In this document: piece by piece, positions 49,247 to 60,923 of the stretch
Layout: each line of letters starts with the position of its first letter
How positions within the stretch are numbered: position 1 is the first letter of the stretch
From: Membranipora membranacea
Lineage: Eukaryota > Bryozoa > Gymnolaemata > Cheilostomatida > Membraniporidae
Length of the DNA: 64,000 bases
Direction: 5' to 3'
Assembly (NCBI GenBank): GCA_914767715.1
Contig: OU612074.1
Span: forward strand, 23,484,062-23,548,061
Notes under the pieces: generated by a model
The model's input: the letters and a program-made list of their open reading frames with translations, nothing else
What the model was told of the DNA's origin: nothing
Databases searched by the model: none
Program-made: the position numbers and the translations under genes

Positions 49247-52200
49247 CTAGTAAAGCAGGCCTGCTATGACACCAAAGTACATGAGTACTATAACGAGAAC
49301 TACTATGAGAGTGAGGACTGGACCAATCACATTCATAGCTGTCGCTGCCTTTACATAACCTCTACCTGTGCTCAGATCACCTGAAATAAAAGGAAACTAA
49401 TAAATGAAAAATTCACCGTGGGTGATTTATTTTAGATTTTGAATATCAGAGTTGTCTGTGAAATATCAAAGTGCAGATAATCTTGAAAATTCACTCCTCA
49501 ATAATATTCAACGACTTGTACCCGGGAGCACAGCCAGCCCTTAGATGCGTTCGTTCGTTCGTTTGAGAGTGACTAAATTTTAGCTATGGCTTTATCTTGG
49601 CTAGTTGAAGTGAGAGTCTATATGGCATAAAAAAGAAGGCTATTTAAGCCATGTATAAAATTTTCCTCCTGCAAGTTCTTTATTTCTCAAGGGTGTGAAT
49701 TGATCTGGTGTGTTAAAATTCAAGGGTGATATTTAGCGCCTTCCCGCCAACCTACTGAAAAAGCGGTTTGACCATAGCCCCCTGGACCTACCCATGAATA
49801 CACCACTTGATACACATGTCAATTTATATAATGGTCAATATTTGTTTTAATTTGATATTATATCAATGTAAATAATATAATATAACCTAGAATACTCTAA
49901 TATAATAAGATAGCTATAATCTCACCACTGCTGAATGAGTTCTTAGCCATACAGGACATGATGACGGCTATAAGACCAAACAGACAGTTACAGAATATCA
50001 TATTTAGTATGGAGCAGGAGAGACAGTCACTTGGAGCCACCACTACCTTCTCCTGGTGTATCACTGTAAATAAACAAACAAGGATTGACAATGAATATTT
50101 AAATCAGGGCACAGCAGGTAAATCTTGATTCACAAGGGATAAGAGTGAGCAACTCCGAGTGGTGAATGAGGAGCTAGCTAATTAGCGCGATCAATCCATG
50201 TTTTTTGGGGATGGCAAGATGGCGCAATTAGTTAGTGTGCATGCTATAACCAGGTGATCGGTGCTGCAGGAGTTGTGGGTTTGATTCTCACTGGGGGAGT
50301 TTTTTCAGCCCCCAGCACCCTTGTGTGCAGTATTCATCTCTATTACCTAACGCTTCTTTGTTCAGGTGCATAGTCAACCCATCTTAGCATTTTTTTGCGG
50401 CAGTTTCTGATTTTAGTTGGAAGTTGTCATGTGTAAAAATATCACAATGAAAATGAATGAAAGTTCATACATCGCCATCTCACTCGACTAACCAATTAAG
50501 CATTTGTGATACTTCATATGAGATTTGATTGTTTTATATTAGATCATCCAGCTCCGTCAGCTTGAAAAGGAAAAAAGCTGATCTTTCTACGCAGGTTTCA
50601 CCGATTCTCATAATAGTTTCCTTTTTTCCTATACCACATTTTGCTAAAGAGAAGTTTCTAATTTTAGTATAGGAAGTTGAACCAAATAACCGATGATCTG
50701 TTGATAGGAATTGTGTTTAGGATTTTTGCAGTGGAAAGCTACCGTAGAGTAATCCGATTTTCAATAGAACTTAAAAAGAGTAGGCCTACAATTAATCAGC
50801 CGTTAGTGATTTTTATTAGAGTAAAAGCCCTTAAATAATTGACTGAAAAAAATTATGGCTCTGTCCGAAATTTGATTATATAATTAGGATGGCATATATT
50901 GTCTATTCTAAAGATTTTTCAGACAAAACAGTTTTCCTGTACCTTGTTCACTGTTGATGAAATTTTCACACATTTTTCAGATAATATTTTTGAAAAATTT
51001 GTTGCCAAAAAACTGACCAAAAAGCTTGTAAAACCAAAAGGCATTCTCATATTTTATTCTAGGGCCACTTGTCACGCACTAAAAAGTTTAATAAACCAAA
51101 ATGAGATGAGCTTTGAATGCCTTCAACTAGACCAAGTTTAGTCCATTTGCTTGCATTCCGAGTTGCTCCCGTCAACTCCAAAGCGTAGGCAAATGGATCA
51201 AACTTGATCTAGCCTTCAACAAACACAAGGTATTTGTTATTCCATTAGCATTCCATTAGTTATTCCATTAGTTATTCCATTAGTTATTGTATCAGCATTC
51301 CATTGATGTAGATATGATTAAGTCCTTTTTATAAAGATGATATCTGCAAACATTATTTTAGGGTCAGCCTTATAATGAATATCACAGGGTACTTTGTAAG
51401 ATATGAAACAGGAGACACATATTGTGCACAATAACAAAATAAAAGAATTTTGATATGATGCTGGGACCTCATTTCATTATTATCCATCCAAATCATAAAA
51501 GATCTATCCTGCTTCAAGTTCATTGATATCTTATATCTATGTAAGGCTCCTTTGATATTCTTCACTGAATAAGTGAAGCTTCTATGATCAAATTTAGAGT
51601 GTTGCTTGTATTTTTGAGAATTTGAGAATTCTTGAGAATTTGTGGTGAGTCGGTCACAGCATACCTAGCAAAACCTAATACCATACACAAACCTTAATCA
51701 AATCTCATCTCACTAATTTTCCTGCCTTTCACAAACATTATTCCCGTGGCTCAGTAGACAGTTGAAGAGGGCGATCTGGGTTTAATCCCATTTTTTCCGA
51801 GTTTCTGGTTGAAACGTCGTCCTGTTTATCAAAGTTTTGATAACGAAGAGGCTTTATAGACCAGTATTTTGTCGATGTTCTGGCGTGCCTTAAACAGGAT
51901 TGTTGCTTGTATTTTTTGCTACGCTGGTTTAGTTTTGTACTGATGAATAGATTTTCAGGGGCCTTCTGATTTCAAAACGATATGCCTACCCAACTAAGAG
52001 AAGATAAAGATGCACCGTTTCTGTCGATTACTAACAGTCAGTTAATTGGAACAACCCATCCAATTAAGTAATTAACTCCAAATTTCTAAATCAACGGTAA
52101 ATTTTACAAGTATCCCACAATGCACAGAATCCCACAATGCACTATATCCCACAATGCACTATATCTCATGATGCACAGTATTTTATTTTTACCAGAGCTC

Positions 52201-53845
52201 GCCAACTGTTTTACATAATGCCATAGGGTATTTAAACAGATGAATACAAATCAAATAAATCTGTAAATCTGTAATCCCACGATGCACAGTATCCCACAAT
52301 GCAATTAGGTTGAATAATCAGTGATAGTTTTATCCTGACCAAAGTTGTATTATAAAAGCAGTTAAGATGTGTGTGAGTCAAATCTAGGGTTCAAATTCCA
52401 CTTGTACATTCCACTTACTTACCCGAATCGTGATGATGCCAGAAATATTCAAAGATCTTAGTATTTATTTTTGGAAAAGCATAATATCGGAATAAAATAA
52501 ACCCCGCACCTGAAGTTTGAGGGCTCAAAAGTATTTTGGGCCGTGGTTCAAATTGATAAGCGGGCTATAATTTAGTCACATGTCGTTCATCATAGCATTA
52601 ACAGGACATGTAATATCTAGCTACTCTTCTGACTTTCCGTGTAAACAGTAAAGAAGAGCCGTAATATGATGACTTACCTATCGGTGTAGGAGCGGCCGGT
52701 GGAGGCGATGCCACAGCGGGTGGAGGAGGAGCGTGCACCACTGTCACATTATTAGTACTCTGCTGAGACATTGACTGCTGTGAGGTGGATGTGGTCAGGG
52801 GTGGAGGGTAACTCTGATGAGTGGGTGGATAGTACCCGGCCTGAGGGGGCTGATAAGGTGACTGCATCGGTGAGGGCTGTCCATATGGTGCTGGCTGCCC
52901 GTATGGTGGTGGGTGCCCGTAACTTGTCGGCCCTGCAAAATAATGATGTAATCTTTAAAATATAAGAGCTAGAATAAGTATATCTTGTATTTTCGAAACA
53001 TCATCACCTAAAGATTACCGGACCTGGTACTCATAGTATTCAAGCGGCTGCCCATAGGTGATTCATATCCTGATGTAGGAGGCAGATCTGTAGAGTGTGT
53101 TATAGTCAGACTACAGCTGACTTCCTATTAGTTGGCTATAAATCTTGCTAGGAGTGTTATATTAAATAAAGATAGTGAAAACATATTAGATAGCAATTAA
53201 CTTCACTATTTCAAGGTTCGGGACAAACATTTTCTTCTGCGAATACTTTAGTACTCTAGGGTAGATGATATCTTATGGCATGCTGTTAGGTATGTCAACT
53301 AGAACAGATTGGATTTTTTAACTTATCAACTGTAAGATTCAGGTGTGCAGTTTAAGGTGTGAAGTTTAAGTGTACAAACTTGTGGCCAAAGATTATCATC
53401 TGGCGGCGGTTGTCATTTCTGATTTCGTACTAGCATGCCATTCAACCTAGCCAAGTCTGTTCTTAATTGGACCACAGATATTGCAACAGGCAGTAAAATA
53501 TATCCACCTCCTCGTTGATACAATGAAACAGGGCGAGGCCTGAGTAGCATTGGCACCTCAGCCTGTACTGTGGAGGAATGATTCTCTGTGCTGAAGACTC
53601 ACCTTATCCAGCTGTACTCAACCAAGCTTGACTCTTTTTATTCTGGGGCCATTTTTCCCAGCGATAAGATAAGTTCATTGATTCGAGATTGGTCATTTTG
53701 GACTGGCTAACAAATATTTTAATTCAATTAAAGCAGATAACAATGTCCACCTATATAATGCTTATAATTTGTATATATAATAAGCAAAATACATGATTCA
53801 TGTTTTTATCTGCATCAGGGTAAGTCACTTACTACTCATTTCCAT
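49247..53845 (-). CDS. Dispanin 3, duplicate of dispanin 2
   Basis: Exons: 53845-53833, 53087-53019, 52932-52678, 50063-49926 and 49380-49247, with the same lengths and phases as dispanin 2 and 202 residues. Replacements are few and conservative: IHQEK for INQEK, MAKNSF for MARDSF in the conserved CD225 loop, AAPTPI for ADPTQI, and a final Tyr for Phe. All frames and splice sites are intact, so both copies can be expressed. The change of the loop RD pair to KN touches a position well conserved in CD225 proteins. Its introns lack the hAT element and are therefore shorter. Confidence 0.85.
51128..51211. mobile_element. MITE, TAGAYCAA family, copy 4
   Basis: This is the duplicate of the copy at 43009 and has the same flanking GCCTTCAAC. 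It reads ACCAAGTTTAGTCC where copy 3 has ACCAAATTTGGTCC. Confidence 0.85.
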
Positions 53846-53991
53846 CGTCGGTTTCCTTTTTCTATTGCTTCCTGTAGTTCACTATCTGCAATCTGTCTTC
53901 GATCCAAAGATACACTAGCTTATTATATTATTGAGATACAACTGGAAATGATAATAAAACATAATCAAATACCTCATAAATGTATCAGCGC

Positions 53992-54021
53992 AGGGGCGGA
54001 TCTTACTTAGTGTAGGGGCGG
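53992..54021. promoter_or_regulatory. Two GC boxes upstream of dispanin 3
   Basis: AGGGGCGG at 53992-53999 and 54014-54021, placed as upstream of dispanin 2. Confidence 0.4.
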
Positions 54022-55155
54022 TGCTTACAACTTTTACAAAAAATGAACAATTCACCCATTGTAATTGTTAAGCCATCCACTCCTTGATTGACAACCTCCC
54101 ATAATTTAGTTGACTGTTTTTCCTCAATTAGAAAGCGACCCAAACAGCTAGATTATCTGACTGGCCTGGACCCTGGAAGGTGACAATGATCAAGGAGGCT
54201 CGCACCTAATAAGGTGCAGACGTCAGATCGGCTTTACTGGGGGCTCGCTTCGAGGGGGATGAAAATATCAGATCCTGACTAACTACATATTTATACCATC
54301 ACATACACTATCTATCTCAATAAATAATCTTCGCCATCAGTACATATGACCGGGACACTGTCTCACACAACATCAAAAACAGCAGAATCTAATTTTAAAG
54401 ATGTGTTTGGTGAGCGAGGCACACTCCAATATACAACCTGCCTGTACTTTATCCGTAAATATCTGTGTATTCTCATTACAATATAAAACTACACAATAGC
54501 GTCATTGATGATCTGATGTCGAAATTCAACTTCCTTTTGAAGACACTTACTGTCAAAAAAATGGAATGATGACCTTAAGACTCCTGACCTTGACATATTA
54601 TATGGATACATTCATGTCTGTGTTCACAATATTCTACTACAGCAAACAGATGACTAAGGCATCCTCTCACCATAGCTCCAGGGAAGTAGACAAGGGTTAC
54701 TCTGTTTAAGAACCTATTGATATATTACTACAGCTTCAATAAATCAAAAAATGAACGTATGGACATGGTGCATTAACCTAAATTTCCAAAAGAACCATCA
54801 CAAACTGAGGCTGTATTGTCACAAACTGAGGCTGTATTGTCACAAACTGAGGCTGTATTGTCACAAACTATGTCTGTTCCAATATATGTGGCCAAATAAG
54901 TTCATGCTTACAAAATACTAGCACCTCGGGTTAATGATTTGAACATAATAACAATATCATGTTTTCAAATTAGGAGTCGCCTCCTCATTGAACTTATGTG
55001 CGGATAACTTCGATTGACGTTCTGCAATCATTCGACTTGATCTTATATTAACAACGACTAAGATCGAGTTTTTTCCCTCTGTGTTAACTGTGTACCACAG
55101 CGACCAATACACTAATGTGGCACTCCGCCACCACAGGGAACGAGCATGTTCCAAC

Positions 55156-55236
55156 TGTGTACCACGGCGACCAATACCCTACTGTGTACCACGGCGACCA
55201 ATACCCTACTGTGTACCACGGCGACCAATACCCTAC
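55156..55236 (+). repeat. 27-bp tandem repeat, three units
   Basis: Same unit as at 46924-47031, but with three copies instead of four. It has changed by one unit since the segmental duplication. Confidence 0.95.
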
Positions 55237-55626
55237 TTTGGCACTCCGCCACCACAGGCAACGAGCATGTTCTAACAGCAACTAACATCGATGAGAAAAT
55301 CAGGTGGAAATGAAAAGTAAAAGATTTTGTATGCCTAAGATAGAGCAAGGAGTACTCCTTGGATAGAGATTTTTTGAAGAACCATTCGAGTACTTAGCTA
55401 TGCACCAGCTGATTTCAAACTATTATGTACCCCTGTAGATAAGTTTTCTGTTGGCGATTGCTAGTAATCAAGACAATGGTTAACTCATAGAAGCAGAGGG
55501 CAGCTTACTGGCTCCCTGTTCAAATGTTTTGTTGTCTCATAACAAGAATCACGTAAATTAGAGTTGTCCGCTCATGACAACACATACGTACACGACCACC
55601 AGTACATATTCTTAGAATAAGAATGT

Positions 55627-55746
55627 AGTCTAAGTGCTCATACGGCTGGAATGCGAGTTAGTGGCATTACAATATTGAGCAATCATTGGGTGGTTGATAA
55701 CGCAATGCCACTAACTCACATTCCAGCTGTCTGAGCACTTAGACTA
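55627..55746. repeat. Foldback hairpin (MITE-like)
   Basis: GTAGTCTAAGTGCTCA at the left pairs with TGAGCACTTAGACTAC at the right, and CTGGAATG plus GAGTTAGTGGCATT continue the arms (about 45 bp each) around a ~27-bp loop. It lies just beyond duplication copy 2. No clear target duplication is visible. Confidence 0.75.
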
Positions 55747-56041
55747 CTGAGAGAAGTTAAATCCTGTCTCCTTCATACAAGCACCTGATGTCACAATTAA
55801 TATTAAGGTGTAAGGTGTAGAATGTTGTAAGAGTGCAGTGTGCAAAGTTTGAATGTTTTATGTTTATTGAGATCAAAAAGCTAGTGACTGATTTTTGTTA
55901 TTATAAAAAGACTGCTCATAGCGTTAATAGATAAAAGAAAAGTATCAACCTTAACACCAGTATATTATACATTGGTATGAATGGCAAGTCACAAAAGAAA
56001 CAATAAATAAGCCTTCACCTAATCTAGGAGATTTATGTACA

Positions 56042-56078
56042 CTCGGAGACTCGGAGACTCAGAGACCCAGAGACCCGT
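56042..56078 (+). repeat. Short GGAGACTC/AGAGACCC tandem repeat
   Basis: About four diverged 9-bp units lie directly after the GPCR stop codon, in its 3' untranslated region. Confidence 0.7.
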
Positions 56079-56088
56079 AGACTCAGTG

Positions 56089-59000
56089 TCAGTATTTCTC
56101 GTACTCCGTATCCAGAGAATATAAGCTGTCGCTGCCCACTGAGCTGTTTTTGCTGTCGAGCAGATCTTCAGAGCTCGTCGTAACATCGTGAGCCTTCATC
56201 ACCTTTTTAGGCCTGATATCTATCCCTAACTGTCTGACCCTGCTGTGGTCAGGCTGACACCTGAGAGCTTGCCACGCCTCGCGTCTTATCTTAGGTGACG
56301 CCAGCGCCACGATATACGCCCTAGAGGCAATGAAGAAAAGGGCTATAATGTCTATAATCTTAGCTATGAGTTTAGCTGTTGGATAGTTGATGAAGCCGTT
56401 AGCCACTGATCCCCAGTAGATAGACGGGCCGACCAGCAGAGGGATGTTAGTGAGAGTAAACTGTAGAATCATCATGAAGGAGATAAGGTTAATCCTGTTC
56501 AGCTGTTTGGTGTACTGTCGAGCTGCTGCTATCGAGGCTTGTATTGGGTCGGATATTCTCATTCGTCGTTTTCTCCACATGAGTGCTGCCAGGACTAGGC
56601 TCAGTATGAGAGCCAGAGTCAGCGTGACTGAGATTAGGGTTATCTTATACAGGGACTGAGGCGATATGCTATCTCCCTACAATAAAAAACAGTATCAATA
56701 TAGTCTTCGTGATAATCCCGGATAAAATATGAGAACCTCTGAGCCTTGCAAAAAAAGGAGGTGATATAAGAGATTATAGTCTCTGGTGAATACATTTTTA
56801 CACGACTGGATCTCTAGATCTGCTCCTACTTCTCTACTATTTTGTGTGTGATAATGAATGTTTTTCTACAGTACAATCATGGCGGGCTGATACCACCATC
56901 AGCGTATTCTACTTAATATCCACTTCATCAAGCAGAGACAGAGGCCTAACCTGTCATATCTCTGATCCGCAGAGCACATTTCCTCTTTGCAAGCCTACAT
57001 CAGAGTTTATTAATGTGTTGGTATGTTGCGGCAAAAATTATTAATAATAATTCGTAATGTTTACACCGTTGATATGACATGTTTGATAGCAGGATAAGGA
57101 GATATTACAGTAACAGATCCAGCCGCGCCTCATAGTGGTATCATGTACTGGATCCTATAGGTGGTACAGTACCAGGCTAGAGTGAGGGCTCAGGCAGGAG
57201 TGGAAGTGACTGACAGAATATCCATCCTCCCTGTTTAACTTCCCGTTTAAATCAATGGTTTATTTGGAAGCCTACCATGACGTATCATTGTAACAATGAA
57301 CCAGTCTCTGATATATTTTAAGAAAAGGCCGGAATGCTTTTTAAATTGGCGCATCAATTAGATGATCTTGTTTTGTTGAAGCTATTCATGAGTCTAGTTT
57401 CAAATATTTATGCAATCTCATCTCCTCTTTTACTCCATCAGATCCAGCCAGTTGATAATTATTGAATTATCTCAGAAACTATACGGACTAAGTTTTATAC
57501 GGACTAAGCTTTATTTTCATATTATAATATAACTATTTATGTAAATCAAAACATTACTCACGACAGTGTCTCCGTAGCCGCACTTTTTAGTGGCCTGCTG
57601 GTAGACTGCTCCGTACATGTAAAACCCACTGAGTCCGAGAGCGGATAGCATACACATCACACTGATAATCAGAGCTACACGAGGCTTAGCCAACCCGACA
57701 CATCTGAAGAGGAAACAGTAGAGAGCAAGTTCAAATATAGACTAAAATGGTTTCATGAAATCATCACTAACTAAACAGGACAGGGTAAAGTATAAATAAG
57801 AGGATAGACTTCCTCCAATAAGATAAATTGGTCTTCGATTTTTAGCTGGAAATCGCTGTAGCTTCTCAAGCAAAATCTCTTCTTATTTAAACATTGAAGG
57901 CGCAATCTGATACAGGTTCATCTGGTGCAATGTCAGTGTTAGAAACTGATACTGTTTGTCAGATACAGCTAGTATGAAAATAGCGTTTATATGGCTATCC
58001 AGCTGTTGTATGTTAAAAACTATCACTGATTGGCCATCCAACTCACGAGGGCACATAATAGTTTGCAAAAGCTTTTTATTATCTTTAGGTGCCAGTTTTG
58101 TTGACAGAATTTTGAAATTTCATCATTTGATTGTGCCACTAAAATTGAGATGAATCGGGTTCGAAACATTTATGATTTGATCGAAATTTGTCACACATTA
58201 GATGGTTCTCCAGATGAGGCCATCTTAACATTATTTTCTTGTGTCGCTGTGTGCTCTGTGTCGAATATTGTCCGATAATCAAAAAACAAAAGGTTTCCGG
58301 CCTTTATCCTCCAAATGATCGGAGTACGTTGACCAACATCCTATCAGCTGTCACTCATATGAATAAAAATACATGCATTTGTCTCTAATCTTTGCTAGTA
58401 ATTAACAAAATTTCCAAATGATGTAGTAGAAAAAAAACAATAAACAGGGAAACCTCCTAGCGACTACATGACTAAGCAACAGATTTCTCAACTGAGAGTC
58501 TGCGTGATCGACAAAAAATCTATCTGTACACAATCAGATAAAATGACAATGACATCTTAGTAATTATCACATTCCAGATAGTTCCTCATTAAGGACAAAG
58601 GTTAATTAACCGGACCTAGAAGAGCTATTACTTCATTCTAATCTCTCAATAATCCAGCATACAAAATATGTGTGCTGTAGATTTAGAGTGTGTGCTGAAA
58701 CTATCAATGTTGTCTGATAGGTGAGAGCACATTTTTTGCGATGACCAAAAACCGTCATGAATCCGAAATCTGAGCCCTAATCAAGTGCGTTGTGAGGTAT
58801 TAATCTGAGCCCTAATCAGGTGCGTTTAGAGGTATTAATCTGCAGATAATCTGATCAAAATAAAAAAAACACCATCTCCTTGGCCCTCATTGGTACACCT
58901 TGATGCAAATTTTATTGTTTCTTTGTCACGGATTACATAATTTTTGTATCTTAATCAGATTAACAATTAAAAATTCAGAAAGTTAGTCATTGTTTTCTCA

Positions 59001-60923
59001 ATAGAACTGTAATTACTGAATTTAGAGCATGTGATCTCAGGCTCTTAGTCCTCTGATTGGCTACCCGCTTACATAAGACTGATTGATGGATTTGAACTTG
59101 ATGAATTTCGAAAGGATTGAGGTTTTACCGGAAAGGCTTTCAATACATAAGCATGTAGATGCAAATGTTCGGAGGAAGAAGACACAAAGTATAATGATAC
59201 AGGTTCTTCTGTTTTGATAATTACACTAACTACGTGCAGCCTCAGTTTATCACCAGCTAATTAAAGAACTGAGATATAATCTAGAGTAGGGTAACACCAC
59301 TTTATATTCTGAACGAAGCCGGAAAATTTGAAATGATGCAAACTGACCAAATGGTAAATAACGATATTCATTTATTCAGCGGTCTCTGAGTGTATCTGTG
59401 AGGTGCCTCCCTTCCTCCTCTTTTCTGACCACCAAACAAGCACAGCGCTGGGTGGTACTGGGACTAGGGAGGAAACTTAGCGGTACAGCTCAGGCTCCTC
59501 TCTATATTTGGTATCAAACGTGGTCAGTTAAAAACTATGGAACACTGTCTGAAATGGCACATCTGAATGGCCTCTACAGATTGTCGCAACAAGCTGGCAG
59601 TTAAACTTTGAACTTGAAAATTAAACCTCACACACCCTACCTGGCAGGTTTGGCGAGCAGTAGAATTCTCTCCAGAGCTAACATGATGATTATAAAGCTA
59701 GTGCCCACCCTACCGGTTAGCTGGAAGCACTGCATATACATACACATCTTATCATTGAAGTGTATCAGATCTAGAGAGGCAGCGTAGTCAGGCAGGAAGG
59801 CCCCCGTCACCCACAATATGTCACCGAAAAATAACACTGTAAATAAAATATTTAGTTTTGTGTAATGCTACTGCCAGCTGAGACATGTTTTAATTTATCT
59901 CATGGAATGTTTGATTTTAACGTTTGAAAAAAATATATGCAGTACCAGATTACAGAAGGGGTATATTTTGAACTATCAAACTAAAAGTCACTGGCGTCAT
60001 AGCTAGTAAGACCGTGAAAAGGCAACGCTATAGACGTTGACCAAGTTTAATCCAATTGCCTGCATTCCAGTTGCTCCCTTCCACAGTTCATGCGACAAGA
60101 GTGGATTGGGAGCAACTCATAATGCAAGAAAATGGACCAAACATGATCAATGTCTATAGCATCAGAATATGAGGTTGTCAGTCAAATATTGATGACATCT
60201 CACGTTGTAACAAGTTCTATCACTTACGCAAACATAAAATAAGATAATTCAAACGCATCTTTTGATTTTCCCGGTGAATTAAATTCAGTTTTTTTACAAA
60301 CTCAGCAGCCACTTACTTGATAAGTACACGGCTGACGAATACTTTCGAATATTTCGCCTCCTCGCTGTGTTAACTGCTAATATCAGACCTGAAACATAAT
60401 TCATAAAGTCTTGTATTTCAATTCTTCACTAAAAGGCTAGCAAAAGCTTATCGTGTTTAGAATAGTTTTTCAGTCCGTGTCGGCTGATCACTTGGCACAT
60501 TCCCATAATGTCGTACTCACTGTACTGTACTGTACTGTACTCACGTACTCACTGATGTCGTACTCACTGATGTCGTACTCACTGATGAAGCGCAGAAGTT
60601 AAGGAACAGCTTAGAGCCATTGAGGGGAAGTTATCGAAGTTGTCATATTACATAACCAGCTAGCTTTTCTCTCACATGAAAACTATCTCACCAAATAAGA
60701 ACAGAAAAAAGTATAGCTTACCAACAATCATGAAGAAGTATAGTACTGGGTTACCGATGAGATTAAGATATTCATAAGTTGGAGAATCTGTTGTGCCGGA
60801 GGAGACCCACGCTGGCTTCCCTCCTCCACCACCTCTTTCTCCTCCACTCCATGGTGACTCTTCACCTGAGCCAGAGTTAGACCAACTATCATCAGTAGAG
60901 TTGCTCTGTGGCCAGGATGACAT
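56089..60923 (-). CDS. Class A (rhodopsin-like) G-protein-coupled receptor, orphan
   Basis: Exons: 60923-60722, 60388-60317, 59836-59641, 57703-57562 and 56676-56089, joined in phases 1, 1, 2 and 0, giving 399 residues. The N terminus (about 50 residues) is Ser/Gly-rich with a sequon at N8. TM1 is about 53-75, TM2 about 84-106 with D97 at the conserved 2.50 position, and TM3 about 120-150. C123 and R148 (in LERI) are 25 residues apart, exactly the 3.25-3.50 spacing. A partner cysteine for C123 is in KKCGYGD of extracellular loop 2. TM5-7 are in the last exon. TM6 has F-T-L-T-N-I-P, so the proline stays but the tryptophan switch is Asn. TM7 has ASRAY in place of NPxxY. A helix-8-like SPKIRREAW precedes a Ser-rich tail. 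It probably signals through G proteins, with an unknown ligand. The residue pattern resembles peptide-type receptors. Confidence 0.85.
60027..60160. mobile_element. MITE related to the TAGAYCAA family, longer ends
   Basis: GCTATAGACGTTGACCA is mirrored by TGATCAATGTCTATAGC. The interior has the family signature (AGTTTAATCC, TTGCCTGCATTCC, GTTGCTCCC). It sits in GPCR intron 2. No flanking duplication is clear. Confidence 0.65.
60505..60590 (+). repeat. CTGTA and ACTCACTGATGTCGT short tandem repeats
   Basis: About four CTGTA pentamers (60518-60540) are followed by about three ACTCACTGATGTCGT units, in GPCR intron 1. Confidence 0.85.

Larger units (their letters stand above)
47618..55477. repeat. 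Segmental duplication, copy 2
   Basis: This is the direct-orientation copy of 37889-47271. It lacks the decamer minisatellite at its left edge and lacks the hAT insertion. It has about 100 extra bases at 54105-54205 (between CCATAAT and AAGGTGCAGACG). Confidence 0.95.

Noticed and set aside
59398-59604. Plus-strand frame of 68 codons
   Set aside because: Falls in GPCR intron 3 on the opposite strand, with no domain.
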